DNA of 64,000 bases from Mycobacterium sp. PS03-16. GTDB taxonomy: Bacteria; Actinomycetota; Actinomycetes; Mycobacteriales; Mycobacteriaceae. This document shows positions 43,248 to 55,057 of this stretch, piece after piece (positions within the stretch are counted from its first letter, which is position 1; every line of letters begins with the position of its first letter). The DNA lies in assembly GCF_004570325.1 (NCBI RefSeq), contig NZ_SPQO01000007.1:153595-217594 (forward strand). The letters run 5' to 3'. Below the pieces are notes generated by a model, which was not told the origin of the DNA, did not search any database, and was given only the letters and a program-made list of their open reading frames with translations. A program made the translations under genes and the position numbers.

Positions 43248-44775
43248 CGAGGCGAGCCTCGGTTTTCGTTGTCGCGGCGTGGGACTCGAGGCAGCCGATG
43301 TGGTGGCGGCCCTTGACGGCGTACCAGATCAGTCCGGCGCCGAGGATGACGCCGATGTAGACGAATGCGCCCCAGGTGTTGTACCAGGGTTCGCCGTAGA
43401 CCGCGGCGCGCGGCCACGCCAGGTTGAGCGCCATCCCGATGCCCCACACCACCGCGACGATGTTCACCGGCAGCCCCCAGCGGCCCATGGTGAAGTAGCC
43501 GCCCTCCTTCAGATCTTTCGGCGGCCACTGGCCCTGCAGGCGCTTCTTGAGCAGCGGCCCGGTGACCATCAGGTAGGCCAGGTAGATCATGATGATCGCG
43601 ATCGAGGTGAGCACGGTGAAGATCTGGGTGTTGGCGATGTTGAGCACCAGGATGATCACCGCGATGATGCCGATGGTCACCGCGGGCACGATCGGGGTCT
43701 GGGTCTTCGGGTGCACCGTGGCGAGCTTCTCGCCGAACGGCAGCGCGTTGTCGCGGGCCATCGCGAACGTCAGCCGGATCGCGGCGGTGTGCACCGCCAG
43801 GCAGCACACGGTGACGGCGACGACGATGCAGGCGAGGAAGATCTTGCCCAGCGGCCCCCACATGACCTGTTCGACGATGTACTGCAGTCCGCCGGAGCTC
43901 TCACCGAGTTGCGGGTCCTGCAGATTCGGGGCGGCCATCACCGCGAACACCAGGATGGCGCCGCCGATCACGAACGAGGCGAGGATGGCTCGGGCGATGG
44001 CCTTGGGTGCGGTGCGCCGCGGTTCGACGGTCTCCTCCCCCAGCGAGCTCGCGGTGTCGAAGCCGTACATCACGTATCCGGACGCCAGCGAGGCGATGAG
44101 GAACGCCCCGAGGAAGCCCATGGACTCTTCGGCCCCGTATCCGTTGCTGGAGAAGAACACCTCGGGGGTGTTCTGGATGTTGATGGCGAGCAGGAACGCG
44201 ATGAGCACAGCGGCGATCAGTTCGATGAACACCCCGCTGCTGTTGATCATCGCCATCAGCCGCACGCCGAGCGCGTTGACCAGCGTGGTGAACGCGATGA
44301 GCACCGTGCCGAGCAGTACCGCGTTGGCGGCGTAGTCGTATTCGCCGCTGCCGTCGCCGATGATCTGGAACCCGCTCCACAGCCGCGGCAGGTTCAGCTG
44401 GTAGGCCAGCGCCACCGCGGAGATCGTGACGATCGACGCGGTGAGCATCAGCCAGCCCGACGTCCAGCCGACCAGCCGGCTGGCCAGTTTCTTGCTCCAG
44501 TTGTAGACCGATCCCGCGACCGGGTACTTGGCGGCGAGCTCCATGAAGCACAGCGCCACGGCCATCTGACCGACGAACACGATCGGCCATGACCACAGGT
44601 AGGCCGGTCCCGCGGTGCCGTAGCCGAAGTAGAACAGCTGGAAGGTGCCGGTCAGGATCGAGATGTAGCTGACTCCTGCGGCGAAGCTGGCGAACTTGCC
44701 GATGCTGCGGTCGAGCGATTCCCGGTAGCCGAAATCGTCCAGACCGCTGTCGGCGTGCGGTTCCTTGATGACCAT
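43240..44775 (-). CDS. APC-superfamily amino acid/amine permease
   Basis: A 511-residue transporter with about twelve membrane segments. The APC start FGYRESLDRSIGKFASFAAG lacks a signal peptide, and the unwound-helix motif and ELAAKYPVAGSVYNWSKKL mark the amino-acid/choline-type (APC 2.A.3) family. Being inside the choline operon, it probably imports choline or a betaine-like amine; this is inference. ATG 44775 is preferred (GAGAGGA upstream); a longer reading to 44916 has a poor N-terminus. Translation is coupled to the downstream dehydrogenase by an 8-bp overlap. Confidence 0.87.
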   Translation of the reverse strand: MVIKEPHADSGLDDFGYRESLDRSIGKFASFAAGVSYISILTGTFQLFYFGYGTAGPAYLWSWPIVFVGQMAVALCFMELAAKYPVAGSVYNWSKKLASRLVGWTSGWLMLTASIVTISAVALAYQLNLPRLWSGFQIIGDGSGEYDYAANAVLLGTVLIAFTTLVNALGVRLMAMINSSGVFIELIAAVLIAFLLAINIQNTPEVFFSSNGYGAEESMGFLGAFLIASLASGYVMYGFDTASSLGEETVEPRRTAPKAIARAILASFVIGGAILVFAVMAAPNLQDPQLGESSGGLQYIVEQVMWGPLGKIFLACIVVAVTVCCLAVHTAAIRLTFAMARDNALPFGEKLATVHPKTQTPIVPAVTIGIIAVIILVLNIANTQIFTVLTSIAIIMIYLAYLMVTGPLLKKRLQGQWPPKDLKEGGYFTMGRWGLPVNIVAVVWGIGMALNLAWPRAAVYGEPWYNTWGAFVYIGVILGAGLIWYAVKGRHHIGCLESHAATTKTEARLDG

Positions 44776-44794
44776 CTGTGTGTCCTCTCGGGGT

Positions 44795-46285
44795 TCAGCC
44801 CTTGAACCAGCCGGCGGCCTGCGGTGCGGTGTTGTGCCAGATGTGTTTGATCTCTTGGTATTCGGCGAGCCCGGTGGGTCCGAGTTCGCGTCCGTTACCC
44901 GACTTGCCGTAGCCACCCCACTCCGCCGCCGCGGTGTAGTAGCCGAAGTCGTTGAGCCATACGGTGCCGTGCCGCAATGCCCGCACCACCCGTTCGCCCC
45001 GCGCGGGGTCGGAGGTCCGCACCCCGGCCGCGAGACCGTATTCCGTGTCGTTGCCGAGCGCGACCGCCTCGGCCTCGTCGGTGAACCGCTCCACCGTCAG
45101 GATCGGGCCGAAGGTCTCCTCGGTGACGATCCGCATCGACCGGTCACACCGGTCGAAGATCGTGGGCAGGTAGTAGCTGCCGGTCGCCAGCGCCGGGTCG
45201 TCCGGCCGGGCCCCACCGCACACGAGCGTGGCGCCCTCCGAGAGGCCGAGCGCCACATAGCGCTCGACTTTCTCGCGGTGCTGTTCGGAGACCAGCGGCC
45301 CGGTCTCGCTCGCCGGGTCCATGCCGTCCCCGACGCGGATCTTGCCCGCCCGCGCGGCCAGCGCGGCGACGAAGTCGTCGCCGATCGACTCCTCGACGAT
45401 CAGCCTGGTGCCCGCCGAACACACCTGCCCCGAGTGCAGGAAGACACCGGTGAGCACGTGGTCGACGGCGGTGTCGAACGCTTCCCCGTCGCCGATATCG
45501 GCGAACACCAGGTGGGGGTTCTTCCCGCCGAGTTCCAGCGCCACCTTGGTGACGTGCTTGGCCGCCGTCTCGGCGATGGTGCGTCCGGTGGCCACACCGC
45601 CGGTGAACGAGATGAAGTCGACCTCGGAGGTGTCGGTGAGCGCGGACCCGAGCGTGGCGCCGCTGCCCTGCACCAGGTTCACCACGCCCGCCGGAACACC
45701 GGCCTCCTCGATCAGGCGGGTGAACGCGATCGTGGTCAGCGGTGTGACCTCGCTGGGTTTGAGCACCATCGTGCAGCCGGCGGCCAGGGCCGGTGCCACC
45801 TTCCAGGACATCTGCAACAGGGGGTAGTTCCACGGCGCGATCAGCACACAGACGCCGATCGGTTCACGGACCACGCGGCTGACGATGGCGGGATCGCCGA
45901 CGTCGACGAGTCTGTCGGACTGCACGGCCACCAGCCGCGCGTAGTAGCGGAACACCGAGGTGACGTCGTCGATGTCGATGCGGCTCTCGGTCAGGGTCTT
46001 ACCGGTGTCCCGGGTCTCGAGCAGGGCAAGCCGTTCTTTGTCGCGGATCAGCAGGTCGGCGACGCGGTCGAGCAGCGCGGCACGGTCGGCGACCGGTGTG
46101 GCGGGCCAGGCGCCGTCGTCGAACGCGGCGCGGGCGGCGGCGACGGCGGCGCGGGCATCGTCGGGTGTCGCCTCGTCGACGGTGGCGGCGACGCTGCCGT
46201 CGGCGGGGTTGACGATGTCGCGGGTGCCGCGGTCGGACGCATGCCGCCATGACCCCCCGATGTAGAGGTCCGGTTCACCGTCCAT
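44795..46285 (-). CDS. betB: Betaine-aldehyde dehydrogenase-type ALDH
   Basis: A 496-residue NAD(P)-dependent aldehyde dehydrogenase. The conserved segments are IAPWNYPLLQMSWKVAPALA, the catalytic Glu in KVALELGGKNPHLVF and the catalytic Cys in HSGQVCSAGTRLIVEE, with the C-terminal FGYYTAAAEWGGYGKSGNGRE. It would oxidise betaine aldehyde to glycine betaine in the cytoplasm. It lies 4 bp after the Rieske oxygenase gene. Sequence alone cannot exclude other aldehydes, but the operon supports this one. Confidence 0.88.
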   Translation of the reverse strand: MDGEPDLYIGGSWRHASDRGTRDIVNPADGSVAATVDEATPDDARAAVAAARAAFDDGAWPATPVADRAALLDRVADLLIRDKERLALLETRDTGKTLTESRIDIDDVTSVFRYYARLVAVQSDRLVDVGDPAIVSRVVREPIGVCVLIAPWNYPLLQMSWKVAPALAAGCTMVLKPSEVTPLTTIAFTRLIEEAGVPAGVVNLVQGSGATLGSALTDTSEVDFISFTGGVATGRTIAETAAKHVTKVALELGGKNPHLVFADIGDGEAFDTAVDHVLTGVFLHSGQVCSAGTRLIVEESIGDDFVAALAARAGKIRVGDGMDPASETGPLVSEQHREKVERYVALGLSEGATLVCGGARPDDPALATGSYYLPTIFDRCDRSMRIVTEETFGPILTVERFTDEAEAVALGNDTEYGLAAGVRTSDPARGERVVRALRHGTVWLNDFGYYTAAAEWGGYGKSGNGRELGPTGLAEYQEIKHIWHNTAPQAAGWFKG

Positions 46286-46289
46286 GGGT

Positions 46290-47447
46290 CTAACCCCTTG
46301 CGCAGCCGTCCGACGTGCCGAGACGGGACACTACCCACTGATGGAACTCCGCGAGGTGATGTTCGGCAGGGACGAGAACACCGCCGTGCTGATACGCGCG
46401 CGAGGACATGGCCGGTTGCGTGCGTTCGCACGCCGCGAAGTCCTGCTGGTTGACCCGGTGGAACAGCTCCACCGAGTGCGATACGTCGTGCCCGGCGGCC
46501 ACCACGTCCGGCGCGTAGAGCCAGTCGCATTCGACGACCGTGCGGTCGGGCGCCAGCGGATACATGCGGTGGAAGATGATGTGGTCGGGTACCAGGTTGA
46601 CGAACACCGACGGCCGCACCGTGATCGCGAAGTAGCGCCGGTCCTGGTCGGCCATCAGCCCGGGCAGCCTGCCGAACCCGTCCGTCCCGTCGACGGTGAA
46701 ACCCGCGACGTCCGCGGCGAATTCGGCGCCGTGACCGACGTAGGACTGGGCGGCCATCCCGCGCGCGAACTCCGGCAGCACGTCGACGAGTTCGGGATGG
46801 ATCGACGCACAGTGGTAACACTCCATGAAGTTCTCGACGATGAGCTTCCAGTTCGCCGCTACGTCGTAGACCACGCGCCGGCCCAGCTGCAGCCCGTCGA
46901 TTCCGTACCGGTCGACCGCCCCGTCGTCGCCGAGCCGCAGCGTCACCTCGCCGACGACGGTCTCCTCGAACGACGGCGGCAGGTCGGCCAGGCACACCCA
47001 CGCGTAGCCGAGCCACTCGGTGAGCGCGACCGGCACCAGCCCGTACCGGTACCGGTCGATCGCTACCCCGTCGTCGTCGGTGAGCGCCGCGATGTTGGGC
47101 GCGGCCACCAGCTTTCCGTCCAGCGCGTAGGTCCACGCGTGGTATGGGCAGCGCAGCGTCCGGCGCACCTGTCCCTCGGATTCGGTGCACAGTTGGGCGC
47201 CGCGGTGGCGGCACACGTTGAGGAACGCCCGCAGCATGCCGTCGCGGCCGCGGACCACGAGCACGCTCTCGCGGCCGATCTGGACCTTCTTGAACTGGCC
47301 CGCCAGCGCGAGGTCTGCGGACCGCGCCGCGCAGATCCACGAGTTCTCGAAGATCTTCTCCTGCTCGGCGGCGAACACCGCCTCGCTGGTGTAGTAGTCG
47401 CCGCCGAGCGTGGCCAGCAGTGTGGGCGGGTGTTGGGTGGCGGTCAT
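46290..47447 (-). CDS. Rieske non-heme iron oxygenase, probable glycine betaine monooxygenase (GbcA-like)
   Basis: A 385-residue oxygenase large subunit. The Rieske [2Fe-2S] ligands are in CRHRGAQLC and [12 protein letters not shown] (C-x-H...C-x2-H); the mononuclear iron site is in [15 protein letters not shown] with the later Asp in the catalytic domain. With a reductase it would demethylate glycine betaine to dimethylglycine, or oxidise choline. No ferredoxin/reductase gene lies in the operon, so the electron donor must be elsewhere. It overlaps the sarcosine oxidase gene by 4 bp (ATGA). Confidence 0.88.
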   Translation of the reverse strand: MTATQHPPTLLATLGGDYYTSEAVFAAEQEKIFENSWICAARSADLALAGQFKKVQIGRESVLVVRGRDGMLRAFLNVCRHRGAQLCTESEGQVRRTLRCPYHAWTYALDGKLVAAPNIAALTDDDGVAIDRYRYGLVPVALTEWLGYAWVCLADLPPSFEETVVGEVTLRLGDDGAVDRYGIDGLQLGRRVVYDVAANWKLIVENFMECYHCASIHPELVDVLPEFARGMAAQSYVGHGAEFAADVAGFTVDGTDGFGRLPGLMADQDRRYFAITVRPSVFVNLVPDHIIFHRMYPLAPDRTVVECDWLYAPDVVAAGHDVSHSVELFHRVNQQDFAACERTQPAMSSRAYQHGGVLVPAEHHLAEFHQWVVSRLGTSDGCARG

Positions 47448-48589
47448 GCGGTCACCAGCCGTCGCGGGTCGAACAGGTCGATGGGATGGCGGGTGGCGCC
47501 GTCGATCGCCAGGTCCGCCAGAATTTCGCCCACCACGGGCACGAATTTGAACCCGTGACCCGAGAAGCCGCACGCCACCGTGACATTGGCGGCGGCGGGG
47601 TGGCGGGCGATGACGAAGTGTTGATCCGGGGTGTTGGAGTACATGCACGTCGCGGAGTGCACGCAGGGCCCGTCGAGCGCCGGGATCAGGTGCGCCACCT
47701 CGGCGCGCATCTCGGCGATCTCGCGGTCGTGCACGACGCGGTCGATGGTGTCGGGGGTGCAGACGGTGCCCTTACGGAAGAACGCGACCTTGACACCGCC
47801 GGCCGGCCCGTCGATGGCCGGAAACCCGTAGATTTGTTCGCCGTCCGCGTTCTCCGAGATGAAGATCGGGTGGTCCTCGAAGGGGCCGGTGCCGCCGACG
47901 GGGTCGAGCCAGTACAGCACCTGCCGTTCGACGGTGATCGGGATGCCGAACTCGGAGAGCAGTTCGGGCGCCCACGCCCCGGGGCAGATCACCAGCTGTC
48001 CGGCGGTGTGGGTGCCGCCGGTGGTCGTGACCGCGACGCCTTCGGCGGTCTCCTGCCATCCGGTCACCGTTTCACCGAACACCAGCGTGGCGCCGGCGCG
48101 TTCGGCGAGGTCGAGGTGCGCCTGCACGGTCAGTTCGGGGCGGGCGAAGCCGGCCTTGGCCTCGTAGAGCGCGATGTCCCCGGGGCGCGGCGTGAAATTC
48201 GGATACCGGGCGTGGATCTCCGCTGCGTCGAGCACCTCATGCGGGAGGTCCCACTCACGGCTGGCCCGCAGGCTGCCCGCCACGGTGAGGCAGTCCGGCG
48301 GCCCGATGAACAGTCCGCCGGTCATCCGGTAGACCTCGCGGGCGGCGTCGGCGGCCAGCTGGTCCCACAGTTCGTAGGCGCGCAGCAGCAGCGGCACGTA
48401 GGCCGGGTCCTCGAAATACGACTGGCGGATGATGCGGGATCCGCCGTGGCTGGAGCCCTTGTCGTGGGCCGGGGTGAAACGGTCCAGTCCGAGGACGCGT
48501 TGACCGCGCGCGGCGAGGTGGTAGGCCGCGGCGCTGCCCATTCCCCCCAGGCCGATGACGATGACGTCCGCATGTGTCGGGTGCACCAT
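47444..48589 (-). CDS. Monomeric sarcosine oxidase-type flavoenzyme
   Basis: A 381-residue FAD oxidase. The dinucleotide site is [20 protein letters not shown]; the segment [14 protein letters not shown] is the family active-site stretch; the covalent-flavin cysteine falls at residue 315 ([14 protein letters not shown]), the same number as in Bacillus monomeric sarcosine oxidase. It would convert sarcosine to glycine, formaldehyde and H2O2. N-methyltryptophan oxidase is a close relative and an alternative. Its gene is 2 bp from the dimethylglycine enzyme gene. Confidence 0.9.
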   Translation of the reverse strand: MVHPTHADVIVIGLGGMGSAAAYHLAARGQRVLGLDRFTPAHDKGSSHGGSRIIRQSYFEDPAYVPLLLRAYELWDQLAADAAREVYRMTGGLFIGPPDCLTVAGSLRASREWDLPHEVLDAAEIHARYPNFTPRPGDIALYEAKAGFARPELTVQAHLDLAERAGATLVFGETVTGWQETAEGVAVTTTGGTHTAGQLVICPGAWAPELLSEFGIPITVERQVLYWLDPVGGTGPFEDHPIFISENADGEQIYGFPAIDGPAGGVKVAFFRKGTVCTPDTIDRVVHDREIAEMRAEVAHLIPALDGPCVHSATCMYSNTPDQHFVIARHPAAANVTVACGFSGHGFKFVPVVGEILADLAIDGATRHPIDLFDPRRLVTA

Positions 48590-48591
48590 GG

Positions 48592-51018
48592 CTATCTCCG
48601 GATCCGCAGCATGTCGGGGTCCACGACCGGTTCGGGGTGGATGACGGCCCGGTGGCGGGTGCCCCGGTAGTCGACGGTCACCGATTCACCAGTGGCGGCG
48701 TCGGCAGGCAGCCACGCGTAGGCGATGGTGCGCCCGACCGTGGCCGAGAAGCCGGCGCTGGTGACGTACCCGGCGCACCGGTCGTCCCGGAAGACCGGCT
48801 CCTTGCCCAGCACCACCGCACTCGGGTCCTCGAACACGATGCTGCGCAGCAGGTTTGCCGGTTCGGACGCCCGCTCGAGCGCCGCGCGGCCGACGAAGTC
48901 ACCCTTGTCCATCCGCACCGCGAAGTCGAGGCCGGCCGCGGCGGGCAGGTGTTCGGGCGTCATGTCGGTGCCCCAGCTGCGATAGCCCTTCTCGATGCGC
49001 AAGCTGTTGAACGCGATCCGGCCGGCGGGAACGATGCCGTGCGCGCGGCCGGCTTCGCACAGCAGGTCCCACAGCGCTGCGCCGTAGTCGGCGCTGGTGT
49101 AGATCTCCCAGCCGAGCTCGCCGACGTAGGACACCCGCATCATGGTGACCGGGATGGCGCCCAGATAGGTGCGCAGACAACGGAAGTAGCGAAACGCGCC
49201 GTGCGACAGGTCGTCCGGGCACAGCGGTTGGGCGACGTCGCGGGCCAGCGGGCCCCACAGGCCCACACAGCAGGTCGCGCCGGTGATGTCCCGCAGCATC
49301 ACGTCGTCCGGCCGGTGCCGCTCGAGCCAGTCGAGGTCGCGCGGGGAGTTCGCACCGACCTGGAACGTGCTCTCCCCCAGCCGGGCGACGGTCAGATCGC
49401 TGCGGATCCCGCCGGCCTCGTCGAGCATCAGGGTGTAAGTCACCGACCCGACGCTCTTGTCGACATTGTTGGTGGTCATCCGTTGCAGGAACGCCGCGGC
49501 GCCGGGCCCGGACACCTCGTAGCGGGTCAGCGGGGTCATGTCGTACATCGCGACGCGGTCCCGGGTCGCCCGGGCCTCGGCGACCGAGATCGGTGACCAG
49601 AACCGCGCCGACCAGTCGTCGCGGTCGGGGACCTGCAGTCCGGTCAGCAGGTCGGCGTTGGCGTCGAACCACGCCGGGCGCTCCCAGCCGCCGCCCTCGT
49701 AGAAGTACGCGCCGAGCTCGCGGTGGCGGGCATGGAACGGGCTGGTGCGCAGCCCGCGCAGCTTCTCACGGAACTGGTACGGGTGCACGATGTCGTACAC
49801 CTCGATGAAGGCCTGCGAACTGGTCTGCATGACGAATTCCGGGCTGCGCGCGACGTCCTCGAACCGGTAGAGGTCGCATTCGCTGACGTCCACCGTCGGG
49901 GTGCCGTCGAGGATCCACTCCGCCGTCGCTCGGGCCACGCCCGCCGAGTGCGTCACCCAGACCGCCTCGGCCACCCAGAAACCCGCCAGCTCCCGGTGCT
50001 CCCCCATGATCGAGAAGCCGTCCGGGGTGAACGAGAAGATCCCGTTGAACGCCTCCTCGACCTTCGCGTCGCCGAGCGCGGGCAGCAGTCCGACCGCGGC
50101 GTCCCACGCGGGCGCGAAGTCCTCGTCGGTGAACGGCAGCATCGACGGCATGGCTTCGTCGGCGGTGTCGGCCATCAGCGTGGACAGGTCCACCGGCATC
50201 GGGCGGTGGCTGTAGGAGCCGATGCCCACGCGGTCGACGTGCTCGCGGAAGTACAGGTCGGCGTCCTGGTGGCGCAGGATCGGCAACCCCGCCTCCGCCG
50301 GCTCGGTGTTGCGGCAGGCCAGCGGCGCCACCTGGCCGGTCTTCGCGTACTGATGGGCCATCGGCACCAGCGGCACCACCAGCCCGACCTGCTTGGCCAG
50401 CTGCGCGCCCCAGAACCCGGCCGCGCAGACCACGACGTCGGCGTCGATGACGCCGGTGGACGTCCGCACGCCCGTGACCCGGCCGTGGTGGTCGAGGACG
50501 CCGAGCACCTCGGTGTGCGGCAGGAACGTCGCGCCGCGCGCCATCGCCCGCCTGCCCTGCGCTTCGGCGGCGCGCACGGCCTTGGCCAAACCGTCTGCAG
50601 GCGTGTGGAATCCGCCGAGGATCCGGTCCTGGTCCAGCAGCGGGTGCAGGGAGGCGCATTCGCCGGGCGTGAGCAGCCGTCCCTCGATGCCCCAGGCCTG
50701 CGCCCAGCCGGCCTTGCGGTGTAGATCGGCCCAGCGCTGCGGCGTGGTGGCGACCTCGAGGCCGCCGACCTGGTTGAAGGCCCACCCGTCGGGGTGCTCG
50801 AGCGCGCAGAACTTCTCAACGGTGTACCGCGCGAACGCCGTCATGGTCTTCGACGGGTTGGTCTGGAAGACCAGGCCGGGCGCGTGCGACGTGGAGCCGC
50901 CGGTGACGAACAGCGGCCCACGGTCGACCACGGTGACGTCGGTGGCCCCGCGCGCGGTCAACTCGTCGGCCAGCGATGTCCCGACGATCCCGGCACCGAT
51001 GATCACGATTCTCGGCAT
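48592..51018 (-). CDS. Dimethylglycine dehydrogenase/oxidase-type FAD and GcvT-domain enzyme
   Basis: An 808-residue two-domain enzyme. The first half is a DAO-type FAD oxidoreductase ([19 protein letters not shown] at the N-terminus, probable flavin-linking His in [13 protein letters not shown]); from about residue 430 it is a folate-binding GcvT/aminomethyltransferase domain ([30 protein letters not shown]). Such enzymes oxidise dimethylglycine to sarcosine and pass the methylene group to tetrahydrofolate. It is the first gene of the eight-gene operon. ATG 51018 starts the protein right at the FAD motif; an upstream reading to 51066 is less likely. Confidence 0.92.
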   Translation of the reverse strand: MPRIVIIGAGIVGTSLADELTARGATDVTVVDRGPLFVTGGSTSHAPGLVFQTNPSKTMTAFARYTVEKFCALEHPDGWAFNQVGGLEVATTPQRWADLHRKAGWAQAWGIEGRLLTPGECASLHPLLDQDRILGGFHTPADGLAKAVRAAEAQGRRAMARGATFLPHTEVLGVLDHHGRVTGVRTSTGVIDADVVVCAAGFWGAQLAKQVGLVVPLVPMAHQYAKTGQVAPLACRNTEPAEAGLPILRHQDADLYFREHVDRVGIGSYSHRPMPVDLSTLMADTADEAMPSMLPFTDEDFAPAWDAAVGLLPALGDAKVEEAFNGIFSFTPDGFSIMGEHRELAGFWVAEAVWVTHSAGVARATAEWILDGTPTVDVSECDLYRFEDVARSPEFVMQTSSQAFIEVYDIVHPYQFREKLRGLRTSPFHARHRELGAYFYEGGGWERPAWFDANADLLTGLQVPDRDDWSARFWSPISVAEARATRDRVAMYDMTPLTRYEVSGPGAAAFLQRMTTNNVDKSVGSVTYTLMLDEAGGIRSDLTVARLGESTFQVGANSPRDLDWLERHRPDDVMLRDITGATCCVGLWGPLARDVAQPLCPDDLSHGAFRYFRCLRTYLGAIPVTMMRVSYVGELGWEIYTSADYGAALWDLLCEAGRAHGIVPAGRIAFNSLRIEKGYRSWGTDMTPEHLPAAAGLDFAVRMDKGDFVGRAALERASEPANLLRSIVFEDPSAVVLGKEPVFRDDRCAGYVTSAGFSATVGRTIAYAWLPADAATGESVTVDYRGTRHRAVIHPEPVVDPDMLRIRR

Positions 51019-51050
51019 GAATGAACCGGCTTCCACTGAGGGAAGATGCT

Positions 51051-51086
51051 GTTGCATATTACGCAACGCGCTCTTCTATACGCAAC
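51051..51086. promoter_or_regulatory. Candidate IclR-type operator upstream of the choline operon
   Basis: GTTGCATATTACGCAAC (51051-51067) is a 17-base inverted repeat with 5-base perfect arms GTTGC/GCAAC and near-symmetric centre. A further half-site ACGCAAC lies at 51080-51086, 19 bases on. The palindrome begins 33 bases upstream of the first gene. Its size and symmetry suit an IclR-family regulator such as the one encoded at the end of the operon; binding is inferred. Confidence 0.5.
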
Positions 51087-51170
51087 AGCGATTGTTCACC
51101 CGGCCAGCGCGGAGCGCAAGGTGAACACGCTGGGAGATCGCTGGGAACCGACGCGTGCCGGGGCGCGCCC

Positions 51171-51227
51171 CGAGACTGAACCTATGCAGCGGAAGTGCGG
51201 GTAGACCCCTGCGTAGCTTCAGTCTCG
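51171..51227. repeat. Intergenic palindromic repeat, family B copy 2
   Basis: Arms 51171-51189 and 51209-51227 pair at 17 of 19 positions around a 19-base loop. The outer sequence CGAGACTGAA is shared with the element at 19082-19138. It lies in the 273-bp gap between the choline operon start and the hemH stop, and could end hemH transcription. Apart from this and the operator, the gap shows nothing else I can name. Confidence 0.7.
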
Positions 51228-51291
51228 CGCCCAGGCGGGGGGAACTCGCGGCAGCTGGCGGGCGCCGCCACACGCGGGCGGACCAGCGGGC

Positions 51292-52329
51292 TCAGCTGGT
51301 GATGATCGCCGTACACCGCGGCGAGTCGGCGCACACCGTGCCGTTGACGGTGTGCCCGCAGCCCGGCGCCGGGTCCGCCCCCGCGACCCGGGTCGGCGGG
51401 CGGTTCTGCCGCAGCTCGTCGACCAGGTCCAGCGCCAGGCGGGCGAACCTGCGGTCGGCATTCGGCGTGGTCGCGCGTGCCATCAGGATGCCGAGTTCGG
51501 CGGCCTGCTCGCGCACCTCGTTGTCGAGGTCCCACACCACCTCGATGTGGTCGGACACGAAGCCGATCGGGCAGATGATCACTGCCCGCACGCCCTGTTC
51601 GGCCAGCGCGGTCATGTGGTCACCGATGTCGGGTTCCAGCCACGGGATGCGCGGCGGCCCCGACCGCGACTGCCACACCTGGTCGAATTCGTCGACGCCC
51701 GCGGCGGCGGCCACCAGCCGGGCGGCGTAGTGCACCTGGCGGCTGTATAGGCGGGGTCCGTGCCGGTCGTCGGCGGCGGTGGGAATCGAGTGCGCGGTGA
51801 ACACCAGCCGCGCGTCGTCACGCAGCTCGGCCGGAAGCTCTTGCCGCGCAGCGTGGATCGACTCCGCGAACATCTCGATGAACAGGGGGTGGTCGAAATA
51901 GTGCCGGAGCTTGAGCAGTTCGGGCGCGTCGTCGCCGACGGCCGCGCGGCCCCGGGCGATGTCCTCGTTGTACTGCGTGCAGCTCGAGTAGCCACCCCAC
52001 GCCGAGGTGGCGAACACCGCCGCGCGCCGCACACCGGCGTCGCGCATCGCGGTGACCGTGTCCTCGACGTACGGCTCCCAGTTGCGGTTGCCGAAGTACA
52101 CCGGCAGATCCTCGCCGCGCTCGGCGAGTTCGGCTTCGATCTGCTCGATCAGCGCCCGGTTGATCCCGTTGATCGGCGAGACCCCACCGAAGTGCAGATA
52201 GTGCTCGGCGACGCTGGCCAGCCGCTCGCGCGGGATCCCGCGTCCGCGGGTCACGTTCTCCAGGAACGGCATCACCTGCTCGGGGCCCTCGGGGCCACCG
52301 AACGACAGCACGAGCAGCGCGTCAAACAA
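51292..52329 (-). CDS. hemH: Ferrochelatase (coproporphyrin-type, with C-terminal cysteines)
   Basis: A 345-residue cytoplasmic enzyme that inserts Fe2+ into the porphyrin in haem synthesis; in actinobacteria the substrate is coproporphyrin III. The start [17 protein letters not shown] and the active-site His in LVFTAHSIP (His180) are clear. Cysteines in the C-terminal tail (324, 333, 339; [10 protein letters not shown] and SPRC) suggest the [2Fe-2S] cluster known in actinobacterial ferrochelatases. It corresponds to M. tuberculosis Rv1485 and follows inhA with a 12-bp gap. Confidence 0.95.
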   Translation of the reverse strand: MFDALLVLSFGGPEGPEQVMPFLENVTRGRGIPRERLASVAEHYLHFGGVSPINGINRALIEQIEAELAERGEDLPVYFGNRNWEPYVEDTVTAMRDAGVRRAAVFATSAWGGYSSCTQYNEDIARGRAAVGDDAPELLKLRHYFDHPLFIEMFAESIHAARQELPAELRDDARLVFTAHSIPTAADDRHGPRLYSRQVHYAARLVAAAAGVDEFDQVWQSRSGPPRIPWLEPDIGDHMTALAEQGVRAVIICPIGFVSDHIEVVWDLDNEVREQAAELGILMARATTPNADRRFARLALDLVDELRQNRPPTRVAGADPAPGCGHTVNGTVCADSPRCTAIITS

Positions 52330-52341
52330 CGGGGCACTCCA

Positions 52342-53151
52342 CTAGAGCAGCTGGGTGCTGGCGCCGCCGTCGGCGTAGATGATGGTGCCGGTGGTGGCGG
52401 GCAGCCAGTCCGACAACAGGGCGCACACCGTCTTGGCGACCGGGGTGGGATCCTTCATGTTCCAGCCCAGCGGGGCGCGCTGGTCCCAACCCTCCTCGAG
52501 CAGCTGCATCTGGGCGCCGGCCTCGTCGCCGAGGGCGCCGCCGACGATCGCGCTCATCGCCAGTGTCCGGATCGGCCCGGCGGCAACGAGATTCGACCGC
52601 ACACCGACCTTGCCGGCCTCACGGGCGACGAACCGGTTCACCGACTCGAGCGCACTCTTGGCGACGGTCATCCAGTTGTAGGCCGGCATCGCGCGGGTGG
52701 GGTCGAAGTCCATGCCGACGATGCCACCGCCCGGGTTCATGATCGGCAGCACGGCCTTGGCCAGCGAGGCGTACGAGTACGCCGAGATGTGGATGCCCTT
52801 GGCGACGTCCTCGTACGGGGCGTCGAAGAACGGGTTGATGCCCATACCGGTCTGCGGCATGAAGCCGATCGAGTGCACCACACCGTCGAGCTTGTTGCCT
52901 TCGCCGATCACCTCGGTGATGCGGTCGGCCAGGGTGTCGAGATGCTCGTCGTTCTGAACGTCGAGTTCGAGCAGCGGCGGCTTCGACGGGAGCCGGTCGA
53001 GGATCCGCTCGATCAGCCGCATCCGGTTGAAGCCGGTGCACACCACCTCGGCGCCCGCCTCCTGGGCGACCTTGGCGATGTAGAACGCGATCGACGAGTC
53101 GGTGATGATCCCCGTGACGAGGATCCGCTTACCTTCGAGAAAGCCTGCCAT
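52342..53151 (-). CDS. inhA: Enoyl-ACP reductase InhA
   Basis: The NADH-dependent FAS-II enoyl reductase for mycolic acids and the target of isoniazid and ethionamide. All 269 residues align with the M. tuberculosis protein. The NAD site begins [14 protein letters not shown]; Tyr158 and Lys165 are in [14 protein letters not shown]. Residues at known resistance positions are wild type by direct count: Ile16, Ile21, Ile47, Ser94, Ile95 and Ile194. It lies 19 bp after fabG1, with a purine-rich ribosome site (AAGGAAGGTAAGGA) before its start. Confidence 0.98.
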   Translation of the reverse strand: MAGFLEGKRILVTGIITDSSIAFYIAKVAQEAGAEVVCTGFNRMRLIERILDRLPSKPPLLELDVQNDEHLDTLADRITEVIGEGNKLDGVVHSIGFMPQTGMGINPFFDAPYEDVAKGIHISAYSYASLAKAVLPIMNPGGGIVGMDFDPTRAMPAYNWMTVAKSALESVNRFVAREAGKVGVRSNLVAAGPIRTLAMSAIVGGALGDEAGAQMQLLEEGWDQRAPLGWNMKDPTPVAKTVCALLSDWLPATTGTIIYADGGASTQLL

Positions 53152-53170
53152 GTGAAAGTCCTTACCTTCC

Positions 53171-53965
<795 letters not shown>

Positions 53966-53982
53966 TTAAGAAATCGCCTTAG

Positions 53983-54990
53983 CTAACCGGGCAGCCGGCG
54001 GTTGATCAGCATCGCGGCGAGCGCCGAGAGTGCCAACACCAGCGCGCCGAGCCGCAGCCAGCCCACGCTGGCGTCACCCTTGATGGTCTCGTAGCCGATC
54101 TGCTGCTGCAGATTCGAGTACACCTCGCGCAGCTGCTCGAGGCTGGACGCGGTGAACGCCTCGCCACCGGAGAGGTCGGCGATCTTCTTGAGCATCTCGT
54201 CGTCCACCGGAACCGGTTGGCGCTGATCGTTGATCTCGACGTAGCCGTACGGGGTGCCGAACGAGATCGTCGAGATCGGCACACCCTGATCCTTGGCCGT
54301 GCGGGCCGCGGTGAACGCACCCTTGGGGTTGTCGGGGTTCGACGGCACGGTCTCCTTACCGTCGGAGAACAGCACGATGCGCGCCGGAGGCGGTTCGTCA
54401 CCGCCGCCGATCACCGCGCCGACCGTGGCGACGGCCTGCAGCGCGGTGAAGATGCCTTCACCGGTCGCGGTGCGGTCGGCCAGCTGCAGCTTGTCGATCG
54501 CGTTCTTGGTGGCCTCGCGGTTGGTGGTCGGCGACACCAGCACGGTCGCGGTGCCGGCGTAGGCGATCAGCCCGAGGTTGATGCCCGGGGTCAGCTCGTC
54601 GGCGAACTGCTTGGACGCCTCCTGCGCGGCGGCCAGCCGGCTCGGCGACACGTCGGTGGCCCGCATGGACTGCGACACGTCGATCACCAGCATCACCACC
54701 GCGCGGTTGCGCGGGATCCGCACGTCGCGGGTCGGACCCGCCATCGCGACAGTCAGCAGCAGTAACGCGGCGACCAACAGGATGGCCGGCAGGTGCCGCC
54801 ACCGCTTGGGCCGGTTCGGGGCGACGCTCTCCAGCAGCTCCATGTTGGCGAAGCGCAGCATCCGCCGCTGCCGGGCCAGCGCCACGATGACGTAGAGGCC
54901 GACCAGTCCGAGCACGACGAGAAGGAACAGGAAGAACCACGGGTGTTCGAAACCCGACAGCGAGATCGGGCCGAGCAACGGCAAAGTCAT
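53983..54990 (-). CDS. VWA-domain membrane protein (Rv1481-like)
   Basis: A 335-residue membrane protein. Two N-terminal membrane segments flank a basic loop ([21 protein letters not shown] and [19 protein letters not shown]), then a von Willebrand A domain with a MIDAS site ([12 protein letters not shown], about 104-115) and a C-terminal helix. This is the BatA/BatB-type arrangement, often served by MoxR ATPases as chaperones. It matches M. tuberculosis Rv1481. It is followed by fabG1 without the Rv1482c gene found there. Confidence 0.9.
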   Translation of the reverse strand: MTLPLLGPISLSGFEHPWFFLFLLVVLGLVGLYVIVALARQRRMLRFANMELLESVAPNRPKRWRHLPAILLVAALLLLTVAMAGPTRDVRIPRNRAVVMLVIDVSQSMRATDVSPSRLAAAQEASKQFADELTPGINLGLIAYAGTATVLVSPTTNREATKNAIDKLQLADRTATGEGIFTALQAVATVGAVIGGGDEPPPARIVLFSDGKETVPSNPDNPKGAFTAARTAKDQGVPISTISFGTPYGYVEINDQRQPVPVDDEMLKKIADLSGGEAFTASSLEQLREVYSNLQQQIGYETIKGDASVGWLRLGALVLALSALAAMLINRRLPG

Positions 54991-55057
54991 GTGTTACTTG
55001 TCATTTCGTCGATCGATGTGTCGTGTCATCGGCGCCAGTTGCTCTTCGCGCAAGCGC

